DNA of 40,640 nucleotides, from contig CAWKGV010000018.1 in the NCBI GenBank assembly GCA_963849305.1, positions 1-40,640 of the forward strand, read 5' to 3'. The position numbers and the translations under genes were made by a program. The notes under the pieces are model-generated. The model saw nothing but the letters and a program-made list of their open reading frames with translations, ran no database searches and was not told where the DNA came from. Shown piece by piece: positions 25,517 to 35,093 of this stretch; within the stretch, counting starts at the first letter, position 1; every line of letters starts with the position of its first letter. Source of the DNA: CAWKGV01 sp963849305 (lineage in GTDB: Bacteria > Pseudomonadota > Alphaproteobacteria > Acetobacterales > Acetobacteraceae).

Positions 25517-28474
25517 ATGCCGGCAGACCGGCGGCGAGGCAACGGGAGTCAGGCGACGGCGCTGCCAGGCAGGACAAGGAACGGGAGGGGCACCCCAAAG
25601 GCCACGTCTGACGCCGGAGCGCGGGCCAAGGACTACGTTCACGCCGACAAGACCATGACTGCACGGCCGGAGATCGGTGCCGCGCGCCGGTTCAAGGGGA
25701 GGCAGAAGCCGACCACATATCGCTACGACAGCAGTCTGTCGCCCGCGCTGGACTGGGATGCCAACCCGGCGCGCGAGGTCGTGGCCTTCCTGATCGGCTG
25801 CATCGAGGACGCGGCCGGCCTGGCTCCGCCGCATCTGTTTGCCGAACAGCGCATCCTGCGTGGTGCGGATGGGGCGCCGCTGCTCGCGGTGGCGGGCTTG
25901 CAGGACGCGCTGGCCGCGCTCAAGCGGATGCAGGCGCCGTTCCTGAACTGGGCGGGGAAGGCGGAGCGGCAGTCGTTCGAGGTGCCGACGCTGCCGCTGT
26001 TCGTCCACGAGCGGCTGTCCACCGCCGCCATCGTGGAGACGCTGGAAGGGCACCGGAAACAAGCCGGGCAGGCCGAGATGTTCGGCCTGTTCGCCGACCC
26101 GCAGCGACCGCTTGTGGAACAGGTGCGCGCCTTCGAGCACGGAGACCGGTGGGTGAACCGGATGATCCTGGGCGACTCGCTGGTGGTGATGAACTCCCTG
26201 CTGCGCTTCGAGGGCTTGGGCGGGCAGGTGCAGTGCATCTATATCGACCCGCCGTACGGGGTGAAGTTCGGCTCCAACTTCCAGCCCTTCGTGCGCAAGC
26301 GCGACGTGGCGAACGGCGACGACGCGGACATGACGCGCGAGCCGGAGATGGTGCAGGCGTATCGCGATACGTGGCAGTTGGGGCTGCACTCGTATCTTAC
26401 GTATCTGCGCGACCGGCTGCTGGTGGCGCGCGGCCTGCTGACGCCGAGCGGCAGTGCGTTCGTGCAGATCAGTGATGACAATCTCCATCATGTGCGGGAG
26501 GTGATGGATGAGGTGTTTGGCGCTGATAATTTCATCTCCATCATCTCCTTCAAAAAGACGACCAGCGCCACGAGCGAATTGCTGCCAACTATTTCCGACT
26601 ACTTGCTCTGGTACGCCCTCAATCGCGACCGAATGAAGTACCGCCAACTCCACCGCGTGAAGCGCATAGGTGGCGACGGAAGCGACCAATATACCTGGAT
26701 CGAGCTTCTCGACGGCACCCGACGCAAGGCGAACGGTACTGAGTACAACGAGCCACCTGCCGGTTCACGCTTCTTCAGGCCGGATCAGTTGACGAGCCAA
26801 CGGCCTCCCGGAGATTTCCCTGTGGAATTCGATGGCAAGATGGTGCGACCGGCCCGTGGCTACTGGAAGACCGGACCGGACGGTATGGAGCGGCTGAAGG
26901 CGGCTCGGCGGATAATGCAGGTGGGCAGCACTCTTTGCTACATCCGATTCATCGGCGACTTCCCCGCGTTTCCCGTCGCGAACGTGTGGGAGGATACGGT
27001 GACGTCGGGCTTCTCAGATCCGAAGCAGTACGTCGTTCAGACCCATCCGCTGGTCGTTCAGCGATGCATCCTGATGACAACCAATCCTGGCGATCTGGTT
27101 CTTGATCCCACTTGCGGCTCAGGCACCACGGCCTATGTCGCCGAACAATGGGGCCGTCGCTGGATCACTATCGACACCTCCCGCGTGCCGCTGACGCTTG
27201 CCCGTCAGCGGCTCCTGACAGCAACCTACCCGTGGTATCGGCTGCGCGACGAGAACGCGGGACCGTCCAGCGGCTTCGTCTATGAACGGCGGCAGAACCG
27301 GAAAGGCGAGGAAGTAGGCGGCATCGTTCCGCATATTACCCTGAAATCCATCGCCAACAACGAGCCGCCGGCCGAGGAAGTGCTGGTGGACCGGCCCGAA
27401 CAGGACGACGGCATCACCCGCATCGCCGGTCCCTTCGTGGTCGAGGCGACGTTGCCCGCGCCGCAATCGTTGGAAGGCGCGGACGCGATCCCCGAAGCCC
27501 CGGCCGATGAGCCTGGCGACCACGTGGCGCGCATGATCGAGGTGCTGCGCCGCGCGCCCACGCTTGCCCTGCCGGGGAACCGGAAAGTCACGCTCAAAAG
27601 CATTCGCCGGCCGGGGCGCAGCCTGTCGCTGTCGGCCGAGGCCGTGGTGGATGTGGATGCCTCGGGCGGCGAGGTTTCGCTCACCAGCGCCGTTGAGGCC
27701 GCGCACGAGGCTAACACCGGCGGCCTGCCGTTCGCCTCCGTTCCTGTGGCGATCTTGTTCGGTCCCGCCGATGGGCCGGTTTCGGCGCGCGCGGTGCTGG
27801 ATGGAGCGAAAGAGGCGAACGTCAAGAACTACCGCCACCTCTATGTCATCGGCTTCGGCTTCACCGCCGAGGCGCGGACGGAGATCGCGGGCGGCGAGGA
27901 CGCACTCGGCCTGCCGGTCAGCGCCGTGACCGCCACTATGGACCTGCAAATGGGCGACCTGCTCAAGAACCAGCGGAGTAGCCAGATTTTCGCCGTCTGC
28001 GGCTTGCCGGAGATCGCGGTGGAGATGCTGGCCGACCCCGCCGAGGATTTCACCCCGCGCTGGCAGGTGAGATTGCTGGGTCTCGATGTGTTCGATCCGG
28101 TGAGCATGGAGACCGACCACAAGGCGGGCGACGATGTGCCGGCGTGGATGCTGGATACGAACTGGAACGGCATGGTGTTCCACGCCGATCAGGTGTTCTT
28201 CCCGCGTACCGGCGCCTGGGACAATCTGCGCAAGGCGTTGAAGGCCACGCATGACGAGTCGGTGTGGCAGCACCTCGCGGGCGATACCTCGGCGCCGTTC
28301 GCGGCGGCTGTTGGGATCGACATCGCGGTGAAGGTGCTGGACGATCGAGGCAACGAGTTGATGGTGACGCGGCGGTTGTCCCCTCCCCCGGCCCCTCCCG
28401 CAAGGGGAGGGGAGAAGATTGTTGAGCCTCCTTCCATTGCGCGAGGGGATGTCGGGAAGGGTCGGGCGCGATGA
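25517..28474 (+). CDS. type III-like DNA adenine methyltransferase (Mod)
   Basis: A 985-aa protein. ATG 25517 is chosen because GGAGG lies seven nt upstream; ATG 25478 in the same frame lacks one. It is a beta-class N6-adenine methyltransferase: the catalytic motif DPPY (Asp244-Tyr247, in CIYIDPPYGVKFGSNFQPF) comes before the AdoMet-binding motif LDPTCGSGTTAYVAEQWG (around residue 530). The 280-residue stretch between is the target-recognition area. A C-terminal domain of about 350 residues (MTATMDLQMGDLLKNQ-like region near 27940; QVRLLGLDVFDPVSMETDHK) is typical of this large Mod subfamily. The last 35 residues come from a palindromic repeat (PPPAPPARGGEK). The stop overlaps the Res start (ATGA). 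The target sequence cannot be predicted. Confidence 0.88.
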   Translation: MPADRRRGNGSQATALPGRTRNGRGTPKATSDAGARAKDYVHADKTMTARPEIGAARRFKGRQKPTTYRYDSSLSPALDWDANPAREVVAFLIGCIEDAAGLAPPHLFAEQRILRGADGAPLLAVAGLQDALAALKRMQAPFLNWAGKAERQSFEVPTLPLFVHERLSTAAIVETLEGHRKQAGQAEMFGLFADPQRPLVEQVRAFEHGDRWVNRMILGDSLVVMNSLLRFEGLGGQVQCIYIDPPYGVKFGSNFQPFVRKRDVANGDDADMTREPEMVQAYRDTWQLGLHSYLTYLRDRLLVARGLLTPSGSAFVQISDDNLHHVREVMDEVFGADNFISIISFKKTTSATSELLPTISDYLLWYALNRDRMKYRQLHRVKRIGGDGSDQYTWIELLDGTRRKANGTEYNEPPAGSRFFRPDQLTSQRPPGDFPVEFDGKMVRPARGYWKTGPDGMERLKAARRIMQVGSTLCYIRFIGDFPAFPVANVWEDTVTSGFSDPKQYVVQTHPLVVQRCILMTTNPGDLVLDPTCGSGTTAYVAEQWGRRWITIDTSRVPLTLARQRLLTATYPWYRLRDENAGPSSGFVYERRQNRKGEEVGGIVPHITLKSIANNEPPAEEVLVDRPEQDDGITRIAGPFVVEATLPAPQSLEGADAIPEAPADEPGDHVARMIEVLRRAPTLALPGNRKVTLKSIRRPGRSLSLSAEAVVDVDASGGEVSLTSAVEAAHEANTGGLPFASVPVAILFGPADGPVSARAVLDGAKEANVKNYRHLYVIGFGFTAEARTEIAGGEDALGLPVSAVTATMDLQMGDLLKNQRSSQIFAVCGLPEIAVEMLADPAEDFTPRWQVRLLGLDVFDPVSMETDHKAGDDVPAWMLDTNWNGMVFHADQVFFPRTGAWDNLRKALKATHDESVWQHLAGDTSAPFAAAVGIDIAVKVLDDRGNELMVTRRLSPPPAPPARGGEKIVEPPSIARGDVGKGRAR
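28379..28417. repeat. dispersed palindrome, type 1 copy inside the Mod gene end
   Basis: The same core as at 9779-9815: CCCCTCCC-GCAA-GGGGAGGGG. It lies within the coding frame of the methyltransferase, 60-95 bp before its stop, and is translated as SPPPAPPARGGEK. Insertion into the gene end must have replaced or extended the original C-terminus without breaking the overlap with the Res gene. Confidence 0.88.
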
Positions 28475-31400
28475 GCGGCGGCGAGGCCGGCTCGCCCAGC
28501 GCGGCGGGTGGGTTCGAGGTTTCCGAGCCGATCCTGAACGGCCCCTTTGATGAGCCAAGTTGGCATTGGTTGCTGCGCGAGGGCGAGCCCCCGGAGAAGC
28601 GCGAAGGCCGCAGGCCGGCGGGGTATGGTACCGGAACCCGAAACGCGGGGTGCAGGACGGCGGCGGCAGCCGGGGGGTGTGGCGGGAGATGCCGCTGGTC
28701 AACACCATTCGCTCGCGGCTGGTCGAATGGCGTCAGGCGGGATGGCCCGGCGTGACGCGCATCACGGGCGAGCTGCTGACCTGGTGGGACCGCCAGGGCC
28801 GCTACCCGCGCCTGTTCTTCGCCCAGCGCGAGGCCGTGGAAACGGTGATCTTCCTGATCGAAGCGCGGCAGGATTTCCTGCAAGGCATCGACATCCCGCT
28901 CGATGAGCCGAGCGAGGACCGTAAGGCGGCGGGCTTTGCCGCGTTCCGGCGGCTTTGCGCCAAGATGGCGACCGGCAGCGGCAAGAGCACAGTAGCCGCG
29001 ATGCTGGCGGCTTGGTCGATCTTGAACAAAGTCGCCGACCGGGGCGATGCGCAATTCTCGGATACCGTGCTGATCGTCTGCCCCAACGTGACCATCCGCT
29101 CCCGCTTGGGCGAGCTTGATCCGCAGCACGGGGAGGCGAGCCTGTACCGGACGCGCGACCTGGTCCCGGAGAGCATGATGCCGGATCTGGCGAAGGGACT
29201 GGTGCGCATCGTCAATTGGCACGGGTTTGAGCCGCAGGCGCCGGAGGGTGCGGGCGGGGCGCGCGTGGTGCGGGCGGGCGTGCCGGTGACGCGCACGGAA
29301 TGGATCGTGATCGGCGGCAAAAAGACCACGCTACGAGGCAGCCGGTACTTCACGCCGGAAGCGTACAACGCAGCGACCGCCAAAGGCGAGTTGGAGGTGC
29401 TTGGCGAGGATCGCGCCGAGGATGGCACATTGCGCAAGGCGCTGGTTCGCTCGACCCGCTATGTCGAAAGCAACTCCGCCTTGGTCGCGCGCGTGCTCGG
29501 ACGCGCGGGCGGCAAGCAGAACGTCCTGGTCATCAACGACGAAGCGCACCACGCTTATCGCATTCCGCCGAAGGCCGAGGCCGAACCGGACGGCGCCGAT
29601 CTCGACGAGGATGACGCCGAGGAAGCCGAAGCCGACCGTAAGGAAGCAACGATCTGGATCGACGGGCTGGACAAGATCAACAAGGTCCGGGGCATCAATC
29701 TCTCCATCGATCTGAGCGCCACACCCTACTATCTCGGTCGGATAGAGGACGCGACAAACACGGTGTTCCCGTGGGTCGTCTCCGAGTTCGGCCTGACCGA
29801 TGCCATCGAATGCGGACTGGTCAAGGTGCCGCAACTGGTGGCGCGGGGGCCGAGCGGGCAATTGCTTAAGTCATATTTCAATATTTGGGCGTGGCTGCTG
29901 CCGAAGCTCACCGCCAAGGAACGCGGCACCAAGCGCGGCAGTCCGGCGGCCGAGGCGATTTTGAAATGGTCGCACACGCCCATCGCCATCCTGGGCGGCA
30001 TGTGGGCCGAGCTGAAAGCCGAGTGGGAGACAGGCGACGACCCGCGCCCGCCGGTGCTGATCCTGGTCTGCAAGAACAAGAAGATCGCCAAGACAGTGTA
30101 TGAATGGATCGGCGAGGACATCAGGCCGCCCGGCATTCCGTCGCTGAACATCCCCGAGCTGCGCAACGAACCGGACCGGCAGGCGACGATCCGGGTCGAT
30201 ACCGGCGTGGTGCATGAGACCGACAGCGGCGAGGCCAAATCCGACGAGACCGCGTGGATGCGGCTGACCCTGGATACTGTGGGCAGCCTGCGCTGGCCGC
30301 AGGACAAGCAAGGGCGGCCGATTTACCCCGAGGGCTTCGAGGCGCTGGCGAAGAAGCTGGATCGCGGGCTTCACCCGCCGGGGCGCGACGTGCTGTGCAT
30401 CGTGTCTGTCGGGATGCTGACCGAGGGGTGGGATTGCAACACCGTTACCCACGTCGTCGGACTGCGGCCGTTCCAGTCGCAACTGCTGTGTGAGCAGGTC
30501 GTGGGGCGGGCGCTCCGACGGCGGTCTTACGACCTCAACGGTAAGGGCCGGTTCGAGGAAGAGGTCGCCAAGGTGTTCGGGGTGCCGTTCGAGGTGGTGC
30601 CGTTCAAGGCATCGAACGCGACACCGAAGCCGAAGCCGCCGCAGCGGCGCATCTACGCGGTGCCGCAAAAGGCCAAATTCGCGATCACCGTGCCGCGCGT
30701 GCTGGGCTACGCGATCGGCGTGCGCAACCGGGTGACCGTGCCGGATTGGAGCAAGGTCGCCCGGCTCAAGCTGGACCCGATGGCGGTGCCGCCCCAAACA
30801 GACGTCGCGGCGATGCTGAACGCTGGCCGACCGTCCATCCTCTCCCCGGGCGGCGTGCATAACACCTCGTTGGCGGCATTTCGGGCACGGCACCGCGAGC
30901 AGGAACTCGCGTTCCAGATGGCGCGGGACTTGACGCGGCGCTACATCGGGCAAGCGACCTGCGAGGCGCCCGCCCATGTCCTGTTCCCGCAGGTGCTGGA
31001 GATCGTGCGGCGCTATATCGCCGAGAAGGTCGAGCCGGTGCCGCCGGCGTGTCGGCTCGATGCGTTCATCTCACCCTATTACGGCTGGATCGTCGAGCGG
31101 CTGGAGGCAGCGATCAGGCCCGACACCGCGGCCGGCGAGGCGCCGGAGGTGCCGGACATCGACCGCGACCGGCCTTGCGCGACCGAGGACATCAGCGTGT
31201 TCACGACCAAGGACGTGCGCGAGGTGATCCGCAGCCACGTCAACCTGGTTGTCAACGACACGATCACCTGGGAGCAATCCGCCGCCTACCACCTGGACAG
31301 CCACCCGGCGGTGCGGGCCTTTGTCAAGAACCACGGCCTGAACTTCACGGTCCCGTACCTGCACAACGGCGAGCCGCACGACTACCAGCCCGACTACGTG

Positions 31401-31622
31401 ATCCGGCTGGACCGGCCGGACGAGGAGGACCTGATCGCGGAACTCAAGGGCGCCGACTGGGAAGGGGTTGCGGAGGTGAAGGCGCAGGCGGCGCATCGGT
31501 GGTGCGCAGCGGTGACTGCGGCCGGGGAATTCGGGACCTGGGGTTATACGCTGGCGACGAGCGTGGGCGACTTGGTGCGATACCTCGACCGGATCATGCC
31601 CGCGTCGTCGGATGCGGCTTGA
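28471..31622 (+). pseudogene. type III-like restriction enzyme (Res), one N-terminal frameshift
   Basis: DNA translocase-endonuclease partner of Mod. The true start is ATG 28471, overlapping Mod's stop: EPILNGPFDEPSWHWLLREG and EGRRPAGY. One base is missing near 28626 (TAT-GG for TAT-TGG), after which the frame continues WYRNPKRGVQDGG and stays open to 31622. Motifs: Walker A KMATGSGKSTVAAML (28962-29004), DEAH box VINDEAHHAYR (about 29530), helicase motif VI EQVVGRALRRR (about 30490) and a C-terminal PD-ExK nuclease site, HDYQPDYVIRL ... LIAELKGADW (31378-31450). An internal ATG at 28689 preceded by GGGAG could still yield a 977-aa protein lacking the first 70 or so residues. Without a working Res, Mod would act as a solitary methyltransferase. 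Confidence 0.85.
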
Positions 31623-31654
31623 AGAGTGGCTCCCAGTAGTCCAGCCGCGCGTGG

Positions 31655-31705
31655 CACCCTCACCCCGCCCCCTCTCCCGCAAGCGGGAGAGCGGGCGTTG
31701 CGTGG
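31655..31705. repeat. dispersed palindrome, type 2 copy after Res
   Basis: Perfect arms CTCTCCCGC (31672-31680) and GCGGGAGAG (31683-31691) with an AA loop, outer flanks CACCCTCACCCCGCC and GGGCGTTGCGTGG. It follows the Res stop by 33 nt and could end that transcript, and it also lies downstream of the minus-strand HTH gene. Confidence 0.85.
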
Positions 31706-31738
31706 CGGCGTGACTCGAGGGACCGATGGTATTGTTGG

Positions 31739-31959
31739 CTACAAAGCGACCCGCGTCTCGGCGTGGAAGCTGTCGTATCCGTCCGCAAGCCGTCCTCGTC
31801 GCGGTCGAGCAGACCCGCGTTGACCAGGGTCTCCACGTCCTCATGCACCCGCCGATAGTCGCGCCCCAGGGTCAATGCCTGGGCACGAATGCTCCGAGCG
31901 GGCGATTTGTGCACATGGCGTAGCAGCTCCAGGCGCTTGGTCGCGACAGGCGCGATCAT
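31739..31959 (-). pseudogene. HTH antitoxin-type regulator fragment (COG4190/TumA-like)
   Basis: A winged-helix core reads KRLELLRHVHKSPARSIRA, LTLGRDYRRVHEDVETLV and NAGLLDRDEDGLRTD. One frame change near 31776 is needed to reach the natural end YDSFHAETRVAL with TAG at 31739-31741. Without the change the frame runs into the palindromic repeat and ends at 31660. Related antitoxins are about 110 aa and have some 40 extra N-terminal residues, missing here. The toxin usually encoded next to them (DUF6516/TumE type) was not found. Probably a decayed toxin-antitoxin half. Confidence 0.6.
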
Positions 31960-32239
31960 GGCGGTGTGGAAGCCGCCATTCGATCAATATCGCTGGCTCC
32001 CGACGTCCGTACGAACCAACCAAACATGAACAGTCGGTTAACGGCCGGTATACACCCGACCACTCCAACCCCGCTCGGGTGTACACGCCGCGCCCCGGCG
32101 AAACAGCTCGAATCAACCCCGGTGTACACTCACACCCCGACCTCGATCACCGCGTCCGCCGCGAACGCCCCCTCGCCCGAGAGGAGCGGCCGTCAACCTG
32201 CGGCCCTCGCCACACCGGCTGGTTTGGAAAGGCCGCTGC
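31960..32239. other. gene-free stretch with repeated GTGTACAC-type sites
   Basis: No protein family could be recognised in any frame. The segment is less GC-rich than its surroundings in its left half and contains the repeats listed separately. It probably marks the join between the HTH fragment and the truncated dehydrogenase. Confidence 0.5.
32049..32125. promoter_or_regulatory. inverted repeats around GTGTAC boxes, possible operator
   Basis: TACACCCGA (32051-32059) and TCGGGTGTA (32075-32083) form a 9-bp inverted repeat with a 15-nt spacer. A third box, GGTGTACAC, lies near 32119-32127. The spacing is irregular and no gene start is close, so a regulatory role is only possible. Confidence 0.35.
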
Positions 32240-32608
32240 TCCCCGGCCGCGTGCTTCACCGAGCCCGAGATCGTCAGCGTCGGCCTGGGGCCTGAGGACG
32301 CCAGCAAACGCGGCATCGACATGATCGTTGCCCAGTTCCCGTTCGGGGCCAACGGTCGTGCGCTGAGCATGGAGGCTGGGGAAGACGGCGGACTCATCCA
32401 CGTGGTCGCCCGCGGCGACGATCATCGCGTGCTCGGCGTCCAGGCAGTCGGCGCGCACATTTCTGAAATGGTCGGGGAATTCATTTTGGCGATCGAGATG
32501 GGAGCCCTGCTCGAGGACGTGGCCGGAACGATCCACGCCCACCCGACCCTGAGCGAGGCGTTCCACGAAGCCACCCTGAGAGGCCTCGGGCGTGCGATCC
32601 ACATCTGA
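32240..32608 (+). pseudogene. dihydrolipoamide dehydrogenase, 3' remnant
   Basis: Only the dimerisation domain remains: SPAACFTEPEIVSVGL, then MIVAQFPFGANGRALSMEAG, VLGVQAVGAHISEMVGEFIL and the C-terminal active-site motif HAHPTLSEAFHEATL (His and Glu of the acid-base pair), stop at 32606-32608. The FAD- and NAD-binding domains, some 330 residues, are absent, with unrelated DNA before 32240. No frameshift occurs in the piece left. An in-frame ATG at 32321 could start a 95-aa fragment, unlikely to be useful. It was truncated by rearrangement. Confidence 0.85.
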
Positions 32609-32667
32609 ATGCAAGGACTTCCGTTCGCGCGTCGCACTCCGTGCCGGACCGTGCTATAGGTCCCACC

Positions 32668-33273
32668 ATGAACGTGGCGATCCGCAAGGCGCGCATGACG
32701 CGCGAGACTTTCTTCGACTGGGCACAGACCCAGGACGCACGCTACGAGTTCGACGGTTTCCAGCCCGTCGCCATGACGGGCGGCTCGATCAATCACAGCC
32801 AGACGACACAGAACATTCACTTCGCCTTGCGTACGCGGCTGGGTGGCAGCGGCTGCCGGCCTCTTGGGCCAGACGCCGGGGTCGCAACCATCGGTGACGC
32901 CGTCCGCTACCCGGACGCCCTCGTCACCTGCACCAAGGTAGAAGGCACAGCCCGGGTGGTCCCGGGGGTTATCGCCGTGTTCGAGGTGCTCAGCCCGACC
33001 TCCGGCCGGACCGACCGGATCGACAAGCTGCGCGAATACCGCGCCATCGCATCGGTCCGCCGCTACGTCATCCTGGAACACGCCAGCGCAGCCCTGACCG
33101 TCTTCGAACGCGCCGACGGAGAGAGTGACTGGACGGCCACCGCGCTGACCTCCGACGACGTTCTGCGGATGCCCGAGATCGGGATCGAGATCCCTGTTGG
33201 CGAGTTCTACGAGAATGTCGATCTGCCGGACGCCGAGGGCGTCGACGACGACACGGCAGGCGCCAAGGGCTGA
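32668..33273 (+). CDS. Uma2 family (DUF820) nuclease-fold protein
   Basis: A 201-aa protein from ATG 32668, intact. Family blocks: MTRETFFDWAQTQDARYEFD, AMTGGSINHSQTTQNIHFAL, VRYPDALVTCTKVEG and VIAVFEVLSPTSGRTDRIDK, with the PD...ExL pattern of restriction-endonuclease-like folds (Asp in RYPDALV, Glu in VFEVLSP), then LREYRAIASVRRYVILEHAS. Uma2 proteins occur in many copies in cyanobacteria and some proteobacteria; their role is not established. The acidic end DAEGVDDDTAG is variable. It sits among broken mobile and toxin genes. Confidence 0.85.
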   Translation: MNVAIRKARMTRETFFDWAQTQDARYEFDGFQPVAMTGGSINHSQTTQNIHFALRTRLGGSGCRPLGPDAGVATIGDAVRYPDALVTCTKVEGTARVVPGVIAVFEVLSPTSGRTDRIDKLREYRAIASVRRYVILEHASAALTVFERADGESDWTATALTSDDVLRMPEIGIEIPVGEFYENVDLPDAEGVDDDTAGAKG

Positions 33274-33304
33274 TCGCGGCCGTAGCGGCGTGCGCCGATC
33301 TACC

Positions 33305-33541
33305 TCGCCAGGGCGTAGCAAAGTGGATTGGAAACCTACCCTGGTTGCCTCCAAGGTAATACGCGATAAGAAGCCTTCCCGCGTGTTGAAATCCGTGCCA
33401 TGCGCCACAGCCTACCGGAACGGCGTGCCGGACGAGGAAATCATGGCACACACGCGCCACCGCAGCCTCACCACCATGCGCAGCTGTGTCCGCCGCGCCA
33501 AGCTGGACCAGGCGACGCCCGCCGGGAAGCTCGGCTTCTGA
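33305..33541 (+). pseudogene. tyrosine recombinase (phage-type integrase) C-terminal remnant
   Basis: The last 50 residues of an integrase are clear: TAYRNGVPDEEIMAHTRHRS then LTTMRSCVRRAKLDQATPAG. In active relatives the residue after MRS is the DNA-linking tyrosine; here it is Cys (TGT). The box HTRHRS keeps the expected His/Arg neighbourhood. The upstream half (33305-33390) is not recognisable. The start and catalytic core are missing, so this is dead. It suggests that part of this region once arrived on an integrative element. Confidence 0.78.
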
Positions 33542-33653
33542 CCCGTCACCTTGGAGAGCCAGCCCTTCGAAAGTATCTCGGCCGACGCTTTGGCCCTCCA
33601 AAAGTGCGCAGGAAGTGCTACGTACGCCTTGCTTGCGCACAATGGACTGACCG

Positions 33654-34208
33654 ATGTTGACGGCTTTGCTCGCGGATACCCGTGAACGGGATTTCGTCTC
33701 GCCGCAGCGGATGAGCCGGAGGCTGCGCCTGCCACTCGCTGAGCTCGCCAAGCTGGCCCACGTGCACCGGAACACGCTCGCGCAGCGGCCTGACTCGCCC
33801 GTGGTCCAGAAAAGGCCGGTGGTCCCGATCCTGACTGCGGCCGAACAACTGACGGGCGATGCCGACCGGGCGATCGTCTGGTTCCGGCATCAGCCTATCG
33901 CCGGACACGACGGCCGGACCGCGCTCGAACTCGTCGAGGCCGGCCATGCCGATGCGATCATGGCGCACTTGGAGGACCTCCGGGACGGCGCCTACGCGCG
34001 ACTTGGCGGCTCGATGCCGCCCGGTCGGTCGCTGTCCGGGGCCGCTTCTGGCGCATGGTGGCGCCTCGATGGGCATTCGATCCGCTTTCGGGTGCCGGCC
34101 CGGGCGATCGCTGGAACGAGCCGGGCCAAGCCGCCCTCTACCTCTCCGACAGCCATGCGACCGCCATTGCCGAGTATCAGCAGGACCTGCCTCGGCCCGG
34201 CACGCTGA
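33654..34208 (+). CDS. Xre/MbcA/ParS-type antitoxin with lost stop codon
   Basis: The N-terminal helix-turn-helix region is LPLAELAKLAHVHRNTLAQR. The C-terminal toxin-binding domain of the MbcA/ParS/Xre group is DADRAIVWFRHQPIAGHDGR, TALELVEAGHADAIMAHLED. Family members end soon after this, at LRDGAYA. Here the codon after that is CGA (33999-34001) and the frame runs on for another 70 residues to 34208 in a different frame of the toxin gene. The antitoxin normally blocks the RES toxin encoded directly downstream and represses the operon. The extended form may still fold through the two domains. Confidence 0.75.
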   Translation: MLTALLADTRERDFVSPQRMSRRLRLPLAELAKLAHVHRNTLAQRPDSPVVQKRPVVPILTAAEQLTGDADRAIVWFRHQPIAGHDGRTALELVEAGHADAIMAHLEDLRDGAYARLGGSMPPGRSLSGAASGAWWRLDGHSIRFRVPARAIAGTSRAKPPSTSPTAMRPPLPSISRTCLGPAR

Positions 34209-34518
34209 CAGCCTACGACGTGGACGCCCAAGCCGTCCTGGACCTCGCCGACCCAACCGTCCGGCACGGGCCCTGGGCTTGGATGACGCTTTCCTCCGCC
34301 AGCCCTGGAAGCACATGCGGGACATCGAACGCAGACGGCCATCCTGTTGGGACTTCGTCGCCGCCACGGCCCCGGCCGGATGCCACGGCTTGCGCGTCCC
34401 CTCGGGGGGAAGCTTGCGGGACGAACCTCGTTCTATGGCGTTGGAACGACCGCGGGGTCCTGTCGTCCGTCAGGTTGATGCGCTTGGAGATTTGCCGCGC
34501 GACCAAGTCTCCTGGTAA
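33998..34518 (+). pseudogene. RES-domain toxin, frameshifted and without a start codon
   Basis: RES toxins degrade NAD+ and halt growth. The frame begins at 33998 (GCG-ACT-TGG, TWRLDAARS), then RGRFWRMVAPRWAFDPLSG, DRWNEPGQAALYLSDSHAT and AIAEYQQDLPRPGTLTAYDV, the expected NAD-binding Arg/Tyr/Glu/Ser region. A frame change near 34262 leads to LGLDDAFLRQPWKHMRDIER, another near 34400 to GTNLVLWRWNDRG and a last near 34470 to the end at 34518. No start codon exists at 33998; ATG 34055 in the same frame lies inside the domain. The toxin is probably dead. Confidence 0.78.
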
Positions 34519-34634
34519 TCAAGGCCCGCATAGCTTCGCTCGAGGGGGTCAGCTACACGGCGCTCCACACTTCAAGGTTGTATGCCATCTCCCATACGCC
34601 CAGCATTAAACTTTAAAAAGACTTTGCGGGGTTT

Positions 34635-34991
34635 TTGGTCCAAGCCACTGAAACGCTCGCCTACTATCTGGAATGGCACATGCGCCGGAGCCTAGCTCCG
34701 ATGCTGTTCGACGAGCAGGATCCGGCTGGACGTGACGCGCAACGCGCTTCACCCGTGGCGACGGCCAAGCCCTCGCCGGCGGCGCAGCGCAAGACCGCCC
34801 GCGAACGCACCGATGCCGCAGATGGCGAACCGCTCCCGGTGCACAGCTTTCACAGCCTGCTCGCCGATCTCGCCACCCTGACACGCAATGTCGTGCGCCT
34901 CGGGCACAATCGGCTCACCGCCATCCTCGCCACCCCCACCAGGATACAGCGCCGGAGCTTTGATTTGCTCGGCGTCGCGCTGACAGCGTAG
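34635..34991 (+). pseudogene. IS1634-like transposase, C-terminal fragment
   Basis: The sequence TLAYYLEWHMRRSLAPMLFD followed by an Ala/Arg-rich linker and VHSFHSLLADLATLTRNVVR is the C-terminal end of IS1634/IS4-group transposases. The catalytic DDE core (over 400 residues) is missing on the left. The end at 34991 is the natural stop. The following AAAAATGGGCAAAGTTCGG (35037-35055) could be the terminal inverted repeat. Inactive remnant. Confidence 0.75.
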
Positions 34992-35093
34992 ACAGACAGC
35001 CCCACGCACCATGAACAATGTCAATAGCTTGCGCTCAAAAATGGGCAAAGTTCGGTTCGCTCGCTAGGATCGGCGAGCTCGGCCGGTTCTCGA

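Noticed and set aside
27119..28708. 529-aa minus-strand open frame
   Set aside because: Antisense of Mod; Arg/His/Gln-rich sequence typical of a shadow frame.
9779..31705. The four short palindromes as CRISPR repeats or integron attC sites
   Set aside because: They are thousands of bases apart, lie at gene ends and have no spacer pattern or integrase-linked array.
31960..32239. DUF6516/TumE-type toxin next to the HTH antitoxin fragment
   Set aside because: Expected by analogy, but no frame in this stretch shows the family; not called.
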